Assembly: GCF_003602005.1 (NCBI RefSeq)
Contig: NZ_QZWD01000002.1
Location: 248,001 to 312,000, forward strand
Direction of reading: 5' to 3'
From: Salinisphaera sp. Q1T1-3
GTDB lineage: Bacteria; Pseudomonadota; Gammaproteobacteria; Nevskiales; Salinisphaeraceae
Length of the DNA stretch: 64,000 nt
The position numbers were made by a program, and so were the translations under genes. The notes under the pieces are model-generated. The model searched no databases. It was not told the DNA's origin and was given only the letters and a program-made list of their open reading frames with translations. This document shows, piece by piece, positions 34,746-43,572 of this stretch. Within the stretch, counting starts at the first letter, position 1. Every line of letters begins with the position of its first letter.

Positions 34746-35933
34746 TTAGGCCCCGGATCGGTTCAGCCAGGGCAGAAGCGCCAGGAAGAAGAGCACCCCG
34801 ATCAGCGTCACCGCGAACCCGGCCCAGATGGCCGCTGGAAAGTCGTAACCGGCATGCACGGCCAGACCGGCCGCCGCTGCGCCGATGGCATTGGCGATGT
34901 TGAAGGCGGCCATGTTCATCGCGCCCGTCAGCGTCGGCGCTTCCGGGGCCATTTTCATCAATTGCACGGGAATTGTCGGTACCGCCGTCATCTGTATGAA
35001 CCCCATGGCTGCGAACAGACATAGCAGGGCAATCGGCTGGGCGGCGGTCAACGCCATGACCGCCAATACGACAAGGGTGCCCACGAAGCCGACGAGCATG
35101 GCGCTGAAACGAAACCGATCTGCCAGATGTCCGCCGACGATATTGCCGAGTGCCATGCCGATCCCGATGAGGGCGAGCGCGACCGGCGTCATGACGGGGG
35201 CCATGCCTGCGGTTTCGGTGACCAGTGGACCGACGAAGGTATAGACCGCGAACAGGCTGGCTACCACCAGGCACACGAAGATGAGCAGGCCCCAGACCGG
35301 GCCGCGTTTCAGGGCCGAAAGTTCGCCAAGCACCGTACCGCCGGCGAAGGCCCGACTGCGCGGCAGGCAATACAGCAGGGCCGCGATCGAGGTCACCCCG
35401 AGAATGGCCATAAGCGTGTAGGCCGCACGCCAGCCGAGGATCTGGCCGAGCCAGGTGCCGACCGGAGCGCCGATGATGGTCGCCACCGTGATGCCGCCCA
35501 TGACCCAGGCCACGGCCTTGCCGCTGCGATCCGGTCCGACGAGCGTGGTCGCGACCACGGATGCCGCACCGAAGTAGGCGCCCTGGGGCAGGCCGCTCAG
35601 GAAACGCGCCACGAGCAGCAGCCCGAGCCCGTTTGCCGCGGCGGTCAGCAGGTTGGCGATCACGGCGAGCACGAGCAGGGCAATCAGCAGCCCGCGCTTG
35701 TTCAGTCGGGCCGCCGCAACCGTGATGGTCGGCGCGCCCGCCATCACGCCGATGGCATAGGCGGTGATCGCGTTGGTGGCCAGCGGGACGCCCAGGTCGA
35801 GCCCGTTCGCGAACAGCGGCAACAGACCCATGCTGGCGAATTCGGATGTCGAGATGACGAAACTGCCGAATGCCAGACTGATCAATGCCCAGAGGACATG
35901 GGTGGCCGGCAGTGCTGGAGAATCCGTGGTCAT
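34746..35933 (-). CDS. MFS drug/arabinose-type exporter (DHA1)
   Basis: 395 residues, twelve membrane segments. N-terminus LISLAFGSFVISTSEFASMG and the loop 'LLLVARFLSGLPQGAYFGAASVV' with GxLxxG-like signatures are typical of AraJ/YdhP/PbuE-type DHA1 exporters. 'GWRAAYTLMAILG' follows the motif-C region 'GGITVATIIGAPVGTWLG'. Substrate unknown. The stop TAA (34746-34748) lies exactly at the end of repeat B copy 1. Confidence 0.85.
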   Translation of the reverse strand: MTTDSPALPATHVLWALISLAFGSFVISTSEFASMGLLPLFANGLDLGVPLATNAITAYAIGVMAGAPTITVAAARLNKRGLLIALLVLAVIANLLTAAANGLGLLLVARFLSGLPQGAYFGAASVVATTLVGPDRSGKAVAWVMGGITVATIIGAPVGTWLGQILGWRAAYTLMAILGVTSIAALLYCLPRSRAFAGGTVLGELSALKRGPVWGLLIFVCLVVASLFAVYTFVGPLVTETAGMAPVMTPVALALIGIGMALGNIVGGHLADRFRFSAMLVGFVGTLVVLAVMALTAAQPIALLCLFAAMGFIQMTAVPTIPVQLMKMAPEAPTLTGAMNMAAFNIANAIGAAAAGLAVHAGYDFPAAIWAGFAVTLIGVLFFLALLPWLNRSGA

Positions 35934-35993
35934 GGTTCGGCGCTCGCTCTTGTATTTATCAATGCATCAACACAGAAGCCCGAGACGTCCACG

Positions 35994-36426
35994 GGCCTGT
36001 TAACACGTCCCGCGTGCACCGTCCCGTCGGGTTGCGCCCAAAAAACGGCCACGCGGTGTGGCACGGCTTGACCTTGGTATGACCAAGGCCGGCGCCATGC
36101 GCCTTGCCCGGCCGGTTCTTGGGCGGCAACGCGGTCCGCTAGGGAACCTCTGATCTATTCATCTACGGTCGCGCCGGTGTCTTTTGCGCGCGTCTGACAA
36201 GACGCCGCGAGCGCCGTTTGCTGAATGCAAATGAGCGAGCGGCAACGCCGCTCAGGCGCGCGCAAAAGCCCGGCCGCCAAGCGGTTTGGCCCAAAAGGCC
36301 GCGCTACGGCGTTGCATGGCTGGATCATAGAGTGGCTATGACGCGGCGCCATGCCCCTTGTATCGTGGCCTTTTGGGACTCAAACGCGACCGTGGATGAA
36401 TAGATCAGAGGTTCCGTAACAGGCTC
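35994..36426 (+). repeat. Structured repeat 'E', copy 2, interrupted by element D
   Basis: Left end GGCCTGTTAACACGTCCCGC; then CCCGTCGGG and an 87-bp hairpin from CCCAAAAAACGGCC (36037-36050) to GGCCGGTTCTTGGG (36110-36123). The minus strand carries GGCAAGGCGCATGGCGCC and a central CTTGGT-CAT-ACCAAG loop. CGGCAACGCGGTCCG then leads to the junction, and GTAACAGGCTC (36416-36426) on the far side of element D completes the right end. It has one hairpin rather than two, so it is a deletion form. Confidence 0.65.
36143..36415. mobile_element. Element 'D', 273-bp twin-hairpin MITE-like insertion
   Basis: Perfect 21-bp inverted ends beginning GGAACCTCTGATC and running to TTCATC (36143-36163 and 36395-36415); a further CGGTCGC / GCGACCG match lies just inside. 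Two hairpins of 88 bp each: 36181-36268 (CTTTTGCGCGCG / CGCGCGCAAAAG) and 36290-36377 (CCCAAAAGGCC / GGCCTTTTGGG). Each has CAAG..G.CG on one arm and GCAACGCCG on the other, on opposite strands. Left flank CTAG, right flank GTAA, so a TA or 3-bp target duplication is possible. No coding region. End sequence resembles IS5-superfamily-type ends only loosely. Confidence 0.8.
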
Positions 36427-36477
36427 ACAGACGCCTCGGGCAACGAGTCGCGATTGGCGTGTCGCGTGTTCGGCGGT

Positions 36478-37440
36478 TCAGGCCAGGGCGTCGCCGAAGA
36501 ACGTGTCGAGCTTGTCGAAGGGAATCACGTTCACACGATCGTAGAGATCGACATGGCCGGCGCCTTCGACCCAGTGCAGCGTTTTCGGCTCGGCGGCGCG
36601 GGCATAGGCATCGTCGCTGAACTCGTGCGAATGCGCCTGATCGCCGGCGATGAACAACATCGGCCGCGGCGCAATCGTCTCGATATCATTGAACGGATAG
36701 AAGTTCAGGAAATTGACGTTGCTGGTCAGCGTCGGATGCGTGGTGGTGGCCGGCGACTGGCCGGCCGGCGTGAATTCGCCGCGTGGCGTCCGGTAGAAAT
36801 CGTAGAATTCCTTGGCGATCGGATGCGAATCGGCATCGATCTCATGCGGGCAGCCGCCGGTCAGCGCGGTTTCGGCGCCGCCGAATTCGGCGTTGCGCTG
36901 GGTGCCGGCGGCTTCGATCATGGCCTGACGGTCAGCCAGGGACAGACTGTTGCCGATGCCGTTTCGGGTGGCCTGACCCATGTCGTACATGCTGACCGTG
37001 GCCACCGCCTTCAAACGGGCATCGATCTTGGCGGCACTGATGAGAAAGCCGCCGCTGCCGCAGACGCCGATCCCGCCAATGCGCGCGCCGTCGACGAATG
37101 TCTGGTTGGCGAGAAAATCCACGCCGGCGGAAAAGCCCTCGGCGTACAGATCCGGCGAAACACGATTGCGGGCGCCTTCGCTGTCGCCCCAGCAGGGCAG
37201 GTCGATGGCCAGCGTCACGAACCCGCGTTCGGCCATCTTCTGGGCATACAGGTTCGCGCTCTGTTCCTTGACCGCGCCCATGGGATGACCGACCACCAGG
37301 GCCGGATGCTGTCTGCTGCGATCGAGATCGTTCGGGACGAACAGATTGCCTGCGACCGTCATCTTGAATACGTTCTGGAAATCGACGGCCTGTCGGCTGA
37401 CGTGCGCGCTCTGATAGAAATTGTCGGCATCGCTGGGCAT
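36478..37440 (-). CDS. Alpha/beta hydrolase, YcjY-like
   Basis: 320 residues from ATG 37440 (SD GGAG, MPSDADNFYQSAHV). The nucleophile elbow is GIGVCGSGGFLISAA (Ser in C-G-S-G-G). Acid and base are likely in DQAHSHEFSDDAY and GAGHVDLYDRV. 'VTLAIDLPCWGDSEG' and 'GVDFLANQTFVDGARI' are typical of the DUF1100/YcjY-type group. Substrate unknown. It is divergent from an AraC-family gene at 37615, which probably controls it. The frame extends to 37650 but the extension lacks similarity. Confidence 0.8.
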   Translation of the reverse strand: MPSDADNFYQSAHVSRQAVDFQNVFKMTVAGNLFVPNDLDRSRQHPALVVGHPMGAVKEQSANLYAQKMAERGFVTLAIDLPCWGDSEGARNRVSPDLYAEGFSAGVDFLANQTFVDGARIGGIGVCGSGGFLISAAKIDARLKAVATVSMYDMGQATRNGIGNSLSLADRQAMIEAAGTQRNAEFGGAETALTGGCPHEIDADSHPIAKEFYDFYRTPRGEFTPAGQSPATTTHPTLTSNVNFLNFYPFNDIETIAPRPMLFIAGDQAHSHEFSDDAYARAAEPKTLHWVEGAGHVDLYDRVNVIPFDKLDTFFGDALA

Positions 37441-37614
37441 GATGTGCTCCGTTGCGTGATGGCAGGATCGGTTGCCGTATATTCTGGTCGTCGCGGCCGG
37501 GTATCGGTAGCGCATTCCCCTGATATTCTTGCCTGATCCGATGAGGTGCCATCGAATCGGGTCAATCGGCGCTACACTGGCTGCATCGGGCCATGCAAAT
37601 CGTCGAGAATCCGG

Positions 37615-38553
37615 ATGCCAGCCGAGCGTGAATTCGAGCCGGGACAACATGCGGCCATCGGGATGGTGGACGGCATCGATCGCTGGTCACGCGGCGAATT
37701 CGACTGTACGACCGCTGTTCCAGGCCTCGGACTGTTTCGACGCGAGGCACCGATGCCGCCCGCGCATTGCATGATCGCCCCGAGCATCGTGGTCGTGGTG
37801 CAGGGCGCCAAACGGATGTGGATCGCCGACCGCGCCTATCGCTACGACGTATCCCAGTTCCTGATCACCTCGCTGGATCTACCGGGGCGTTCGGAAGTCA
37901 TCGAGGCCAGTCCCGAGGTGCCCTGCCTGGGCCTCGCGCTGGCGCTGGATTCGTTTGTGCTGGCCGAACTCATCGCTCAGGGTGATGCGGCGTTGCCGCC
38001 GCGCGAACGCAGCCCGGTGGCCAGCGTCGGACTCGGCACGGCCACACCGGATATTCTCGCGCCGCTTGCGCGATTGGTGGCATTGCTCGATGAGCCGGAG
38101 GCGATTGGCGTGTTGGCCCCGTTGATCAAGCGCGAGATCCACTTCCGGCTGTTGCAGAGTGACCAGGCGGCGCGCCTGCGCCAGATCGCTTCGGTCGACG
38201 GCCACGGTTTTCGTGTAGCCCGTGCGATCGACTGGCTCAAGGCGCACTATGCCGAATCGGTACGGGTCGAGGACCTGGCCGGGAGGGCGCGCATGAGCGC
38301 GCCCACCTTTCATCATCATTTCCGTCAGCTCACCACCATGAGCCCGCTGCAATACCAGAAACAGCTTCGGCTCGACGAGGCCCGACGGCTGATGCTCAGT
38401 GAACGGCTGGACGCAGCCAGTGCGGCGTATCGCGTGGGCTATGAAAGCCCGTCCCAGTTCAGCCGTGAGTACAGCCGCCTGTTCGGCGCACCGCCCAAAC
38501 GCGATATCACGAACCTCCGCTCACAGGCGGCGACCGTAGCCGGCGGTGTCTGA
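37615..38553 (+). CDS. AraC-family regulator (AraC_N type)
   Basis: 312 residues from ATG 37615. The N-terminal cupin-like AraC_N domain (about residues 30-180) has 'IVVVVQGAKRMWIADRAYRY' and LITSLDLPGRSEVIEASPE. The double HTH has 'VRVEDLAGRARMSAPTFHHHFRQL' and SPLQYQKQLRLDEARRLM, then 'GYESPSQFSREYSRLFGAPP'. This subgroup often regulates an adjacent oxidoreductase or hydrolase; the divergent hydrolase is the obvious target. Confidence 0.88.
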   Translation: MPAEREFEPGQHAAIGMVDGIDRWSRGEFDCTTAVPGLGLFRREAPMPPAHCMIAPSIVVVVQGAKRMWIADRAYRYDVSQFLITSLDLPGRSEVIEASPEVPCLGLALALDSFVLAELIAQGDAALPPRERSPVASVGLGTATPDILAPLARLVALLDEPEAIGVLAPLIKREIHFRLLQSDQAARLRQIASVDGHGFRVARAIDWLKAHYAESVRVEDLAGRARMSAPTFHHHFRQLTTMSPLQYQKQLRLDEARRLMLSERLDAASAAYRVGYESPSQFSREYSRLFGAPPKRDITNLRSQAATVAGGV

Positions 38554-39014
38554 TCGGCTCGCGGCAGGCCAGCGCGTGCCCGCGGATCGTCGCGCGGTGA
38601 GGATAACGACGGCTGCTTGCGCCGCTGATATCGGCAACGCCGGGGTACAAGCCGGTCTGTCGGCCTGTCGAGGCAGCCGTTTGTATCGCGTTCAGGCGGC
38701 ATGCAAAAAACTCTCCGCGACAATAAGCACGCACCTTTGCACTGACCCGTGCGCGGCAGCGTTGCCACGACGACGCAGAGGCGACGACTTTCAACGGTTG
38801 AGCGCGACCAAAAACGACACGGATGGCGACGTGACGAGGCGAGCGGTCGAGATCACCAGCCTCTGGCGCGGGCCGGGCTATGGCGACGTATTGAGGGAGC
38901 CCACGTCACGGTTTTCGGAATCTCGATGCGGATTCGGCGTCGTATCGGCGCCGGACATGGACAATCAGCTTGATCGAGAAACCGCTCGGTGAACGAGCTA
39001 CCCGAGGATGAATG
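38554..39014. other. Non-coding gap
   Basis: 460 bp between the AraC gene and the next exported protein. Open frames on both strands are present but show no start signals, family motifs or coding character like that of the neighbours. I see no repeat or RNA gene. Confidence 0.4.
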
Positions 39015-39527
39015 ATGACAAGAAATGGTGGTTTTCGATGGGCGACAGGCCTGTTGCTGGGCGGCATGCTGGCGGCGCCGGTTTTTGCCGCGCCGACCGA
39101 TCAGGCGGTCTCGCTGTTCAAGCAGTACTGCATGGGCACCGATGGCGATCTGGATGCCGCGATCAAGGCACTGGATTCCTCCAAGACGTTCGGGCATCGC
39201 AGCGGTCACGACGGCGACACGATGCGCTATGCCAGTTTCACCGGGCCCAGTCATATCAATGCGTCCGTGAAGATCGGGTTTGCGACCATCGACGATCATT
39301 GCACCATCATCCTGCAAGACGTCGCGGACCCGATGGGGACCAGCCAGCAGATCGCGCAGTCGCTGGCGGCGCCGACACATGCCGAGGTGGCACAGATCAA
39401 GCCGTTCGATGACTACGGCAAGGGCGGTTACGGCATCATCGGCGATGAAAACGAGGGCGATATCCTCGTCGCGCCCTTGGCCGACGGCATCAGAAAAGGG
39501 ATCGTGCACATCAATTATTTCCCGTAA
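39015..39527 (+). CDS. Small exported protein, unrecognised
   Basis: 170 residues from ATG 39015 (SD GAGG 7 bp before; ATG 39012 is adjacent). A signal peptide (WATGLLLGGMLAAPVFAA) is clear. The mature protein has 'DQAVSLFKQYCMGTDGDLDAAI' and ATIDDHCTIILQDVADP, with a cysteine pair that could form a disulphide, and ends 'GIRKGIVHINYFP'. No family recognised. A strong hairpin follows. Confidence 0.7.
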   Translation: MTRNGGFRWATGLLLGGMLAAPVFAAPTDQAVSLFKQYCMGTDGDLDAAIKALDSSKTFGHRSGHDGDTMRYASFTGPSHINASVKIGFATIDDHCTIILQDVADPMGTSQQIAQSLAAPTHAEVAQIKPFDDYGKGGYGIIGDENEGDILVAPLADGIRKGIVHINYFP

Positions 39528-39685
39528 GCGCCCGTGTTCGATCCCGGGCCATGGCCGTGCCGAGCAGGGACGTCGCGGTCGGCCTCGTCTTTTGACGATG
39601 GCTGAGCGATCCCGACCGGTGCGATGTGCAAGGGCAGATCTGTTCGAAACGGCGATGTAACGGGCCGGATCGGTCGTGAATGACA

Positions 39686-39719
39686 ACGGGCCACGAGACG
39701 TCGTCGTCCCGCGGCCCGT
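39686..39719. terminator. Long imperfect hairpin between convergent genes
   Basis: ACGGGCC-A-CG-A-GACG pairs with CGTC-C-CG-C-GGCCCGT around TCGT: three stems separated by two single mismatches. It lies between the exported protein gene and fdhA, which converge. No T-tract. Confidence 0.5.
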
Positions 39720-39811
39720 GGCATCAACAGCGTATTGGCGCCACCGATGTGGCGGCAGTCGCGCCGGGTGAGCAACGCCTTGCGGCTTGCCGACCCGGCG
39801 AGGCTTGGCGG

Positions 39812-41008
39812 TCAGGCCGCGATCTGTGAGTGCGGGTCGATCACGAATTTCTTGGCTGCGCCGTCGTCGAACGCGGCATAGCCCTGCGGCGCCTCATCGA
39901 GGCTGATCGTTTGCACGTTGACTGCCTTGCCGATCGCGGCCTTGTCGTGAAGAATCGCCTGCATGAGCTGGCGGTGATAGCGCATGGCCGGCGTCTGCCC
40001 GGTGTGGAACGACATCGCCTTCGCCCAGCCGAGCCCGAACTTCATCGACAGGTTGCCGTGCTTGGCATCATCCGATGTCGCCCCTGGATCCTCCGTGACG
40101 TAAAGACCCGGAATACCGACGCGGCCACCGGCCTGGACGATTTCCATGGTCGCGTTGAGCACGGTGGCCGGTGCTTCGTGGCTGTGATTATGGCCGTGGC
40201 AGTTGGCCTCGAAACCGACCGCATCGACCGCACAGTCGACTTCCGGCACGCCCAGCACGGATTCGATCAGCTCCGACATGCTGGCATCCTGGCGCAGATC
40301 GATCGTCTCGCAGCCGAAGCTCCTGGCCTGATCCAGACGCTGCGGATTCATGTCGCCGACGATCACGCAGGCTGCCCCCAGCAGTTGGGCCGAACAGGCC
40401 GCGGCCAGGCCGACCGGGCCGGCGCCGGCGATATAGACGGTCGAACCGGGCCCGACGCCGGCGGTCACGCAGCCGTGGAAACCGGTCGGGAAGATATCGG
40501 AGAGCATGGTCAGATCGAGGATCTTCTCCATGGCCTGTTCCTTGTCCGGGAAGACCAGAAGCTGGAAGTCCGCGTAGGGGACCATGACGTATTCTGCCTG
40601 GCCACCGACCCAGCCACCCATGTCGACGTAGCCGTAGGCGCCGCCCGGGCGATCATCGTTGACGTTCAGACAGATGTGCGTATCGCCACGCTTGCAGTTA
40701 CGACACCGGCCACAGGCGACGTTGAATGGGACGGACACGATGTCCCCGACGTTGATGAATTCGACGTCGCGTCCGCACTCGATCACTTCACCAGTAATCT
40801 CGTGACCCAGCACCATACCGGTCGGGGCCGTGGTCCGACCGCGAACCATGTGCTGGTCGCTGCCGCAGATATTGGTCGTGACGACCTTGAGAATGACGCC
40901 GTGTTCACAGGTGCGCCGGCCGAGGGCCAGCTGGGGGAAGTCGATCGATTCGACCGCAACTTCGCCCTTGCCGCGAAACACGACACCGCGATTGGAGGGA
41001 GAGGACAT
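39812..41008 (-). CDS. fdhA: Glutathione-independent formaldehyde dehydrogenase
   Basis: 398 residues, zinc alcohol-dehydrogenase superfamily. It oxidises formaldehyde to formate with tightly bound NAD, as in Pseudomonas putida FdhA. Catalytic zinc: NICGSDQHMVRGRT and GHEITGEV; structural zinc: CGRCRNCKRGDTHIC. Rossmann motif GAGPVGLAAACSAQLLG, and the family-specific DAVGFEANCHGH. The C-terminal 'GQTPAMRYHRQLMQAIL' is also characteristic. It stands alone, with a 740-bp divergent gap upstream. Confidence 0.92.
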   Translation of the reverse strand: MSSPSNRGVVFRGKGEVAVESIDFPQLALGRRTCEHGVILKVVTTNICGSDQHMVRGRTTAPTGMVLGHEITGEVIECGRDVEFINVGDIVSVPFNVACGRCRNCKRGDTHICLNVNDDRPGGAYGYVDMGGWVGGQAEYVMVPYADFQLLVFPDKEQAMEKILDLTMLSDIFPTGFHGCVTAGVGPGSTVYIAGAGPVGLAAACSAQLLGAACVIVGDMNPQRLDQARSFGCETIDLRQDASMSELIESVLGVPEVDCAVDAVGFEANCHGHNHSHEAPATVLNATMEIVQAGGRVGIPGLYVTEDPGATSDDAKHGNLSMKFGLGWAKAMSFHTGQTPAMRYHRQLMQAILHDKAAIGKAVNVQTISLDEAPQGYAAFDDGAAKKFVIDPHSQIAA

Positions 41009-41748
41009 GTCAGGCTCTCGTTTCTTTTGGGGACCTGCGTTTAAAACTACCGGTTGTAATCCGTTCGATCAGTCATCCCTTTGGCTAACGACAGCCCGCT
41101 CGAATCGCTTGCCCCATCAACGTTTTGGGCCGATCGAGACGGGGTTGAAACGATCGTGTCGCGGCCGCCGGGGCCACGCAGGCAGACAGACCGGCGCGGC
41201 GAGGGACCGCGACAGGCCGTCGGCCTGGACCGGCGTGGTGCCTTGATGGTCGAGTGCGTCGGACAACATGAGCGCGCCATGACTCGTGCAATCGCAAGAG
41301 ACCGGTTCCCTTGTGCGTGATCCATCACACGTCCGGTGAGGCATCCGAGCGGATGATCCGGTCCGTGACCACCGGGCCGGGCGTGCATTCAGGTATGGCA
41401 TTGCGCCCAGACAGTCCCCGCGCGGCATCCAGGGCTGCGCGTGTCTTGAACTGACAACACCGATTCGGTTGTCGAGGAAAGATGCCCGTTGCGCGGGCGG
41501 GTCTGTCACGGTCGATGACCGACCGATATACGCCGCTCAGCGTGCCATGGCATCCGATGGCGACCGGCGTGGCGGCCATCGCCGATCTGCCGGACAGGAA
41601 CGATGTGTCTGATATCGATGCGTCGGTTTTTTTTACATCGGCGGAGAGATGGTTTTATAACTTTATGATTTTGAATTAGAAAACTAATGGCCCGTTATTT
41701 GCGACCGTATGTTTCCGTGTTTCAACGAACCTTCCGGAAGTACAGCGG
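41009..41748. promoter_or_regulatory. 740-bp divergent intergenic region with an AT-rich island
   Basis: No ORF in this stretch has convincing coding character. From about 41625 to 41700 the base composition drops sharply: GGTTTTATAACTTTATGATT contains -10-like TATAAC and TATGAT, and ATTAG-AAAA-CTAAT (41675-41688) is a perfect small inverted repeat. This is the likely promoter and operator region of the PEP-CTERM gene. The fdhA promoter is probably near 41010-41060. Confidence 0.4.
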
Positions 41749-42429
41749 ATGTTGCAGGGATCGATCAAGAGGACGTTCTGGGCGGCCATGGCGCTGTGTC
41801 TCAGCGTGAGTGCCGGTGCCACGACCATCGGCTACGACAACGCGATGGACGCCAACGGCGTGGCGAAATCGGCCGTGACCGGGGTGACGACCGTGGATTT
41901 CAACCACGGTTGTGGTTATGCGCGCTGTACCGGCAATTACGCGATCCGTACCGGCCGTGTCGCTAATGCTTACAGTGCCCCGCGCCTCGACGATGCCGGC
42001 CCGAACGAAACCCCGTTTCTGAGCGCCCCGGCCACTATCTTTGCCGATTCGACAGCTTCAACCTACACACTCGGCCAGACCGCAAACTATTTCGGGCTGC
42101 TCTGGGGATCGATTGATCCCTTCAACGTCATCAGCTTTCTCGACAACGGCCGGATCGTCGCCCGCTATACCGGCGGCTCGCTCACCGAGTCGTCCCGGTC
42201 GAGCGACCATCCACTGGCGATCGGCGACAGCGCCTATGTCAACTTTTTCGATCTGCCGGCGTACGACAGCATCCGGTTGACCAGTCCGGAGACGGCTTTC
42301 GAGACGGACAATCACGCCTACGGCACGGTGAATACGGCAAGCGACGTGCCCGAACCTGGCGCCCTGGGTCTGTTTGCGTTCGCGCTCGTCGGGCTGGGCG
42401 CGCTGGTGCGTCGTCGCGCCCCGTATTGA
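41749..42429 (+). CDS. PEP-CTERM sorting-domain exported protein
   Basis: 226 residues. A signal peptide (FWAAMALCLSVSAGA) and a C-terminal PEP-CTERM domain, VPEPGALGLFAFALVGLGAL followed by VRRRAPY, frame a secreted beta-rich core with NTTP-like Asn/Thr/Ser content. Such proteins are cut and anchored by exosortase/archaeosortase systems and often belong to exopolysaccharide biofilms. No exosortase gene is in this window. The next 330 bp hold no gene. Confidence 0.85.
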   Translation: MLQGSIKRTFWAAMALCLSVSAGATTIGYDNAMDANGVAKSAVTGVTTVDFNHGCGYARCTGNYAIRTGRVANAYSAPRLDDAGPNETPFLSAPATIFADSTASTYTLGQTANYFGLLWGSIDPFNVISFLDNGRIVARYTGGSLTESSRSSDHPLAIGDSAYVNFFDLPAYDSIRLTSPETAFETDNHAYGTVNTASDVPEPGALGLFAFALVGLGALVRRRAPY

Positions 42430-42758
42430 GCGCGCGATACCCAGCCCGTTTCGCCGACGACGCGACGCACGGATAATGATGACGCGGGGCCGTGGTCGAC
42501 GTGTCGGTCATGATTTCGAGTCGTTGCCGAATGATTTGTACCTCCGTAGCGCCGGCGTGGCTGGATGGGCCGGTCACACGCGGACTGGTGACGTGTCTGA
42601 GCTGTCCCGCCGCCAAGAGGCAACGACACCGCACGCCGTGCCGGCTGATTGGCGGACGAGCGCCGACCGGCCGCCTGACGGGGCACGGGCGCCAAAACGA
42701 GATCGCGGGTTTCAGGGCGTCGTTGGCGCTGGACGGGCCCGCTTTGGGAGAAATGCTT

Positions 42759-43154
42759 ATGGTGACCGCCGTCTATTCCTGTCGAGATGCCCAGGGCGGA
42801 CTCGTCGAACACCGCGAGGAATTGGCCAGTCCGCGCGACCTGCAGGCATTGTTCGCGCGTTATCCCTGGCAGAACGAGTACTTGCCGCTCGAACGGGATG
42901 AGGCCGGCGGCGGCCTGTTCTTTCAGGCGGGTAACAGCAAGCGTCGCGCCAGCTACCAGTTCGTGCCGTTCGAGCGTGGCCTGGGCTGGCTGCATTTCGA
43001 AGCCGTGCTCAAGCCGGGCCTGTTCGGATGGCTCGGTCGACGTGCGGTATTCGTCGATTTCGATCGTGTCTCGACCAGCGAAGCCAAGCACCGAATTCGC
43101 GAACTCTTCGACTGCGATATCGAAACACTGTTCGAGCGCCATCGCGATTGTTGA
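42759..43154 (+). CDS. Small protein of unknown function
   Basis: 131 residues from ATG 42759, 8 bp after the SD GGGAG; ATG 42753 is too close to it. No signal peptide or membrane segment. Sequence: VTAVYSCRDAQGGLVEHR, then 'FARYPWQNEYLPLERDE', 'KRRASYQFVPFERGLGWLHFE' and EAKHRIRELFDCDIETLFER. The pattern looks like a compact cytoplasmic alpha/beta protein. I do not recognise the family. Confidence 0.6.
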   Translation: MVTAVYSCRDAQGGLVEHREELASPRDLQALFARYPWQNEYLPLERDEAGGGLFFQAGNSKRRASYQFVPFERGLGWLHFEAVLKPGLFGWLGRRAVFVDFDRVSTSEAKHRIRELFDCDIETLFERHRDC

Positions 43155-43572
43155 AGACAAGCCACGGCCGGCCCGAAGGTATCTCGTGGCTTGGTTGGAG
43201 CGCTCCGTTGCCGGCGGTCGGCGGCGCCCGCCGAGGCGCGAGTCGCCGCCCGAGCCCGGCCGTGAGCCAGACGCGCGGTGTCTCGGAATGCCTGACCGTG
43301 GATTAAATCGGCGGGCGCAAAACGGGGCAGTGATCGTAGGCCTGCAACGCGCACGATTGTCGGCACGCGACGGCATCATGACGACACGCCCGGGCGAGAC
43401 GCCAAGATCGTGGTTCGCCCGGCGGGGCGAATACCGGCCGCGCCGTCAGACCTGACTTGCCAAGCCGTGCCGTCGTGTCGTTTCATCACGCGCGACGCGA
43501 CGGGGCCGAGGCGCGTCGTCATCGATTCACGGATTCGCTCGCCGACGCGGCGGGATGGCCGGGGGGCCTGAC
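43155..43572. other. Non-coding gap
   Basis: 418 bp between the small unknown gene and the DUF1275 gene. Frames here are shadows of high-GC sequence; no repeat, terminator with T-tract, or RNA gene is evident. Confidence 0.4.

Noticed and set aside
41047-41679. Small open frames in the fdhA/PEP-CTERM gap
   Set aside because: They overlap each other on both strands, lack ribosome sites and have no recognisable motifs.
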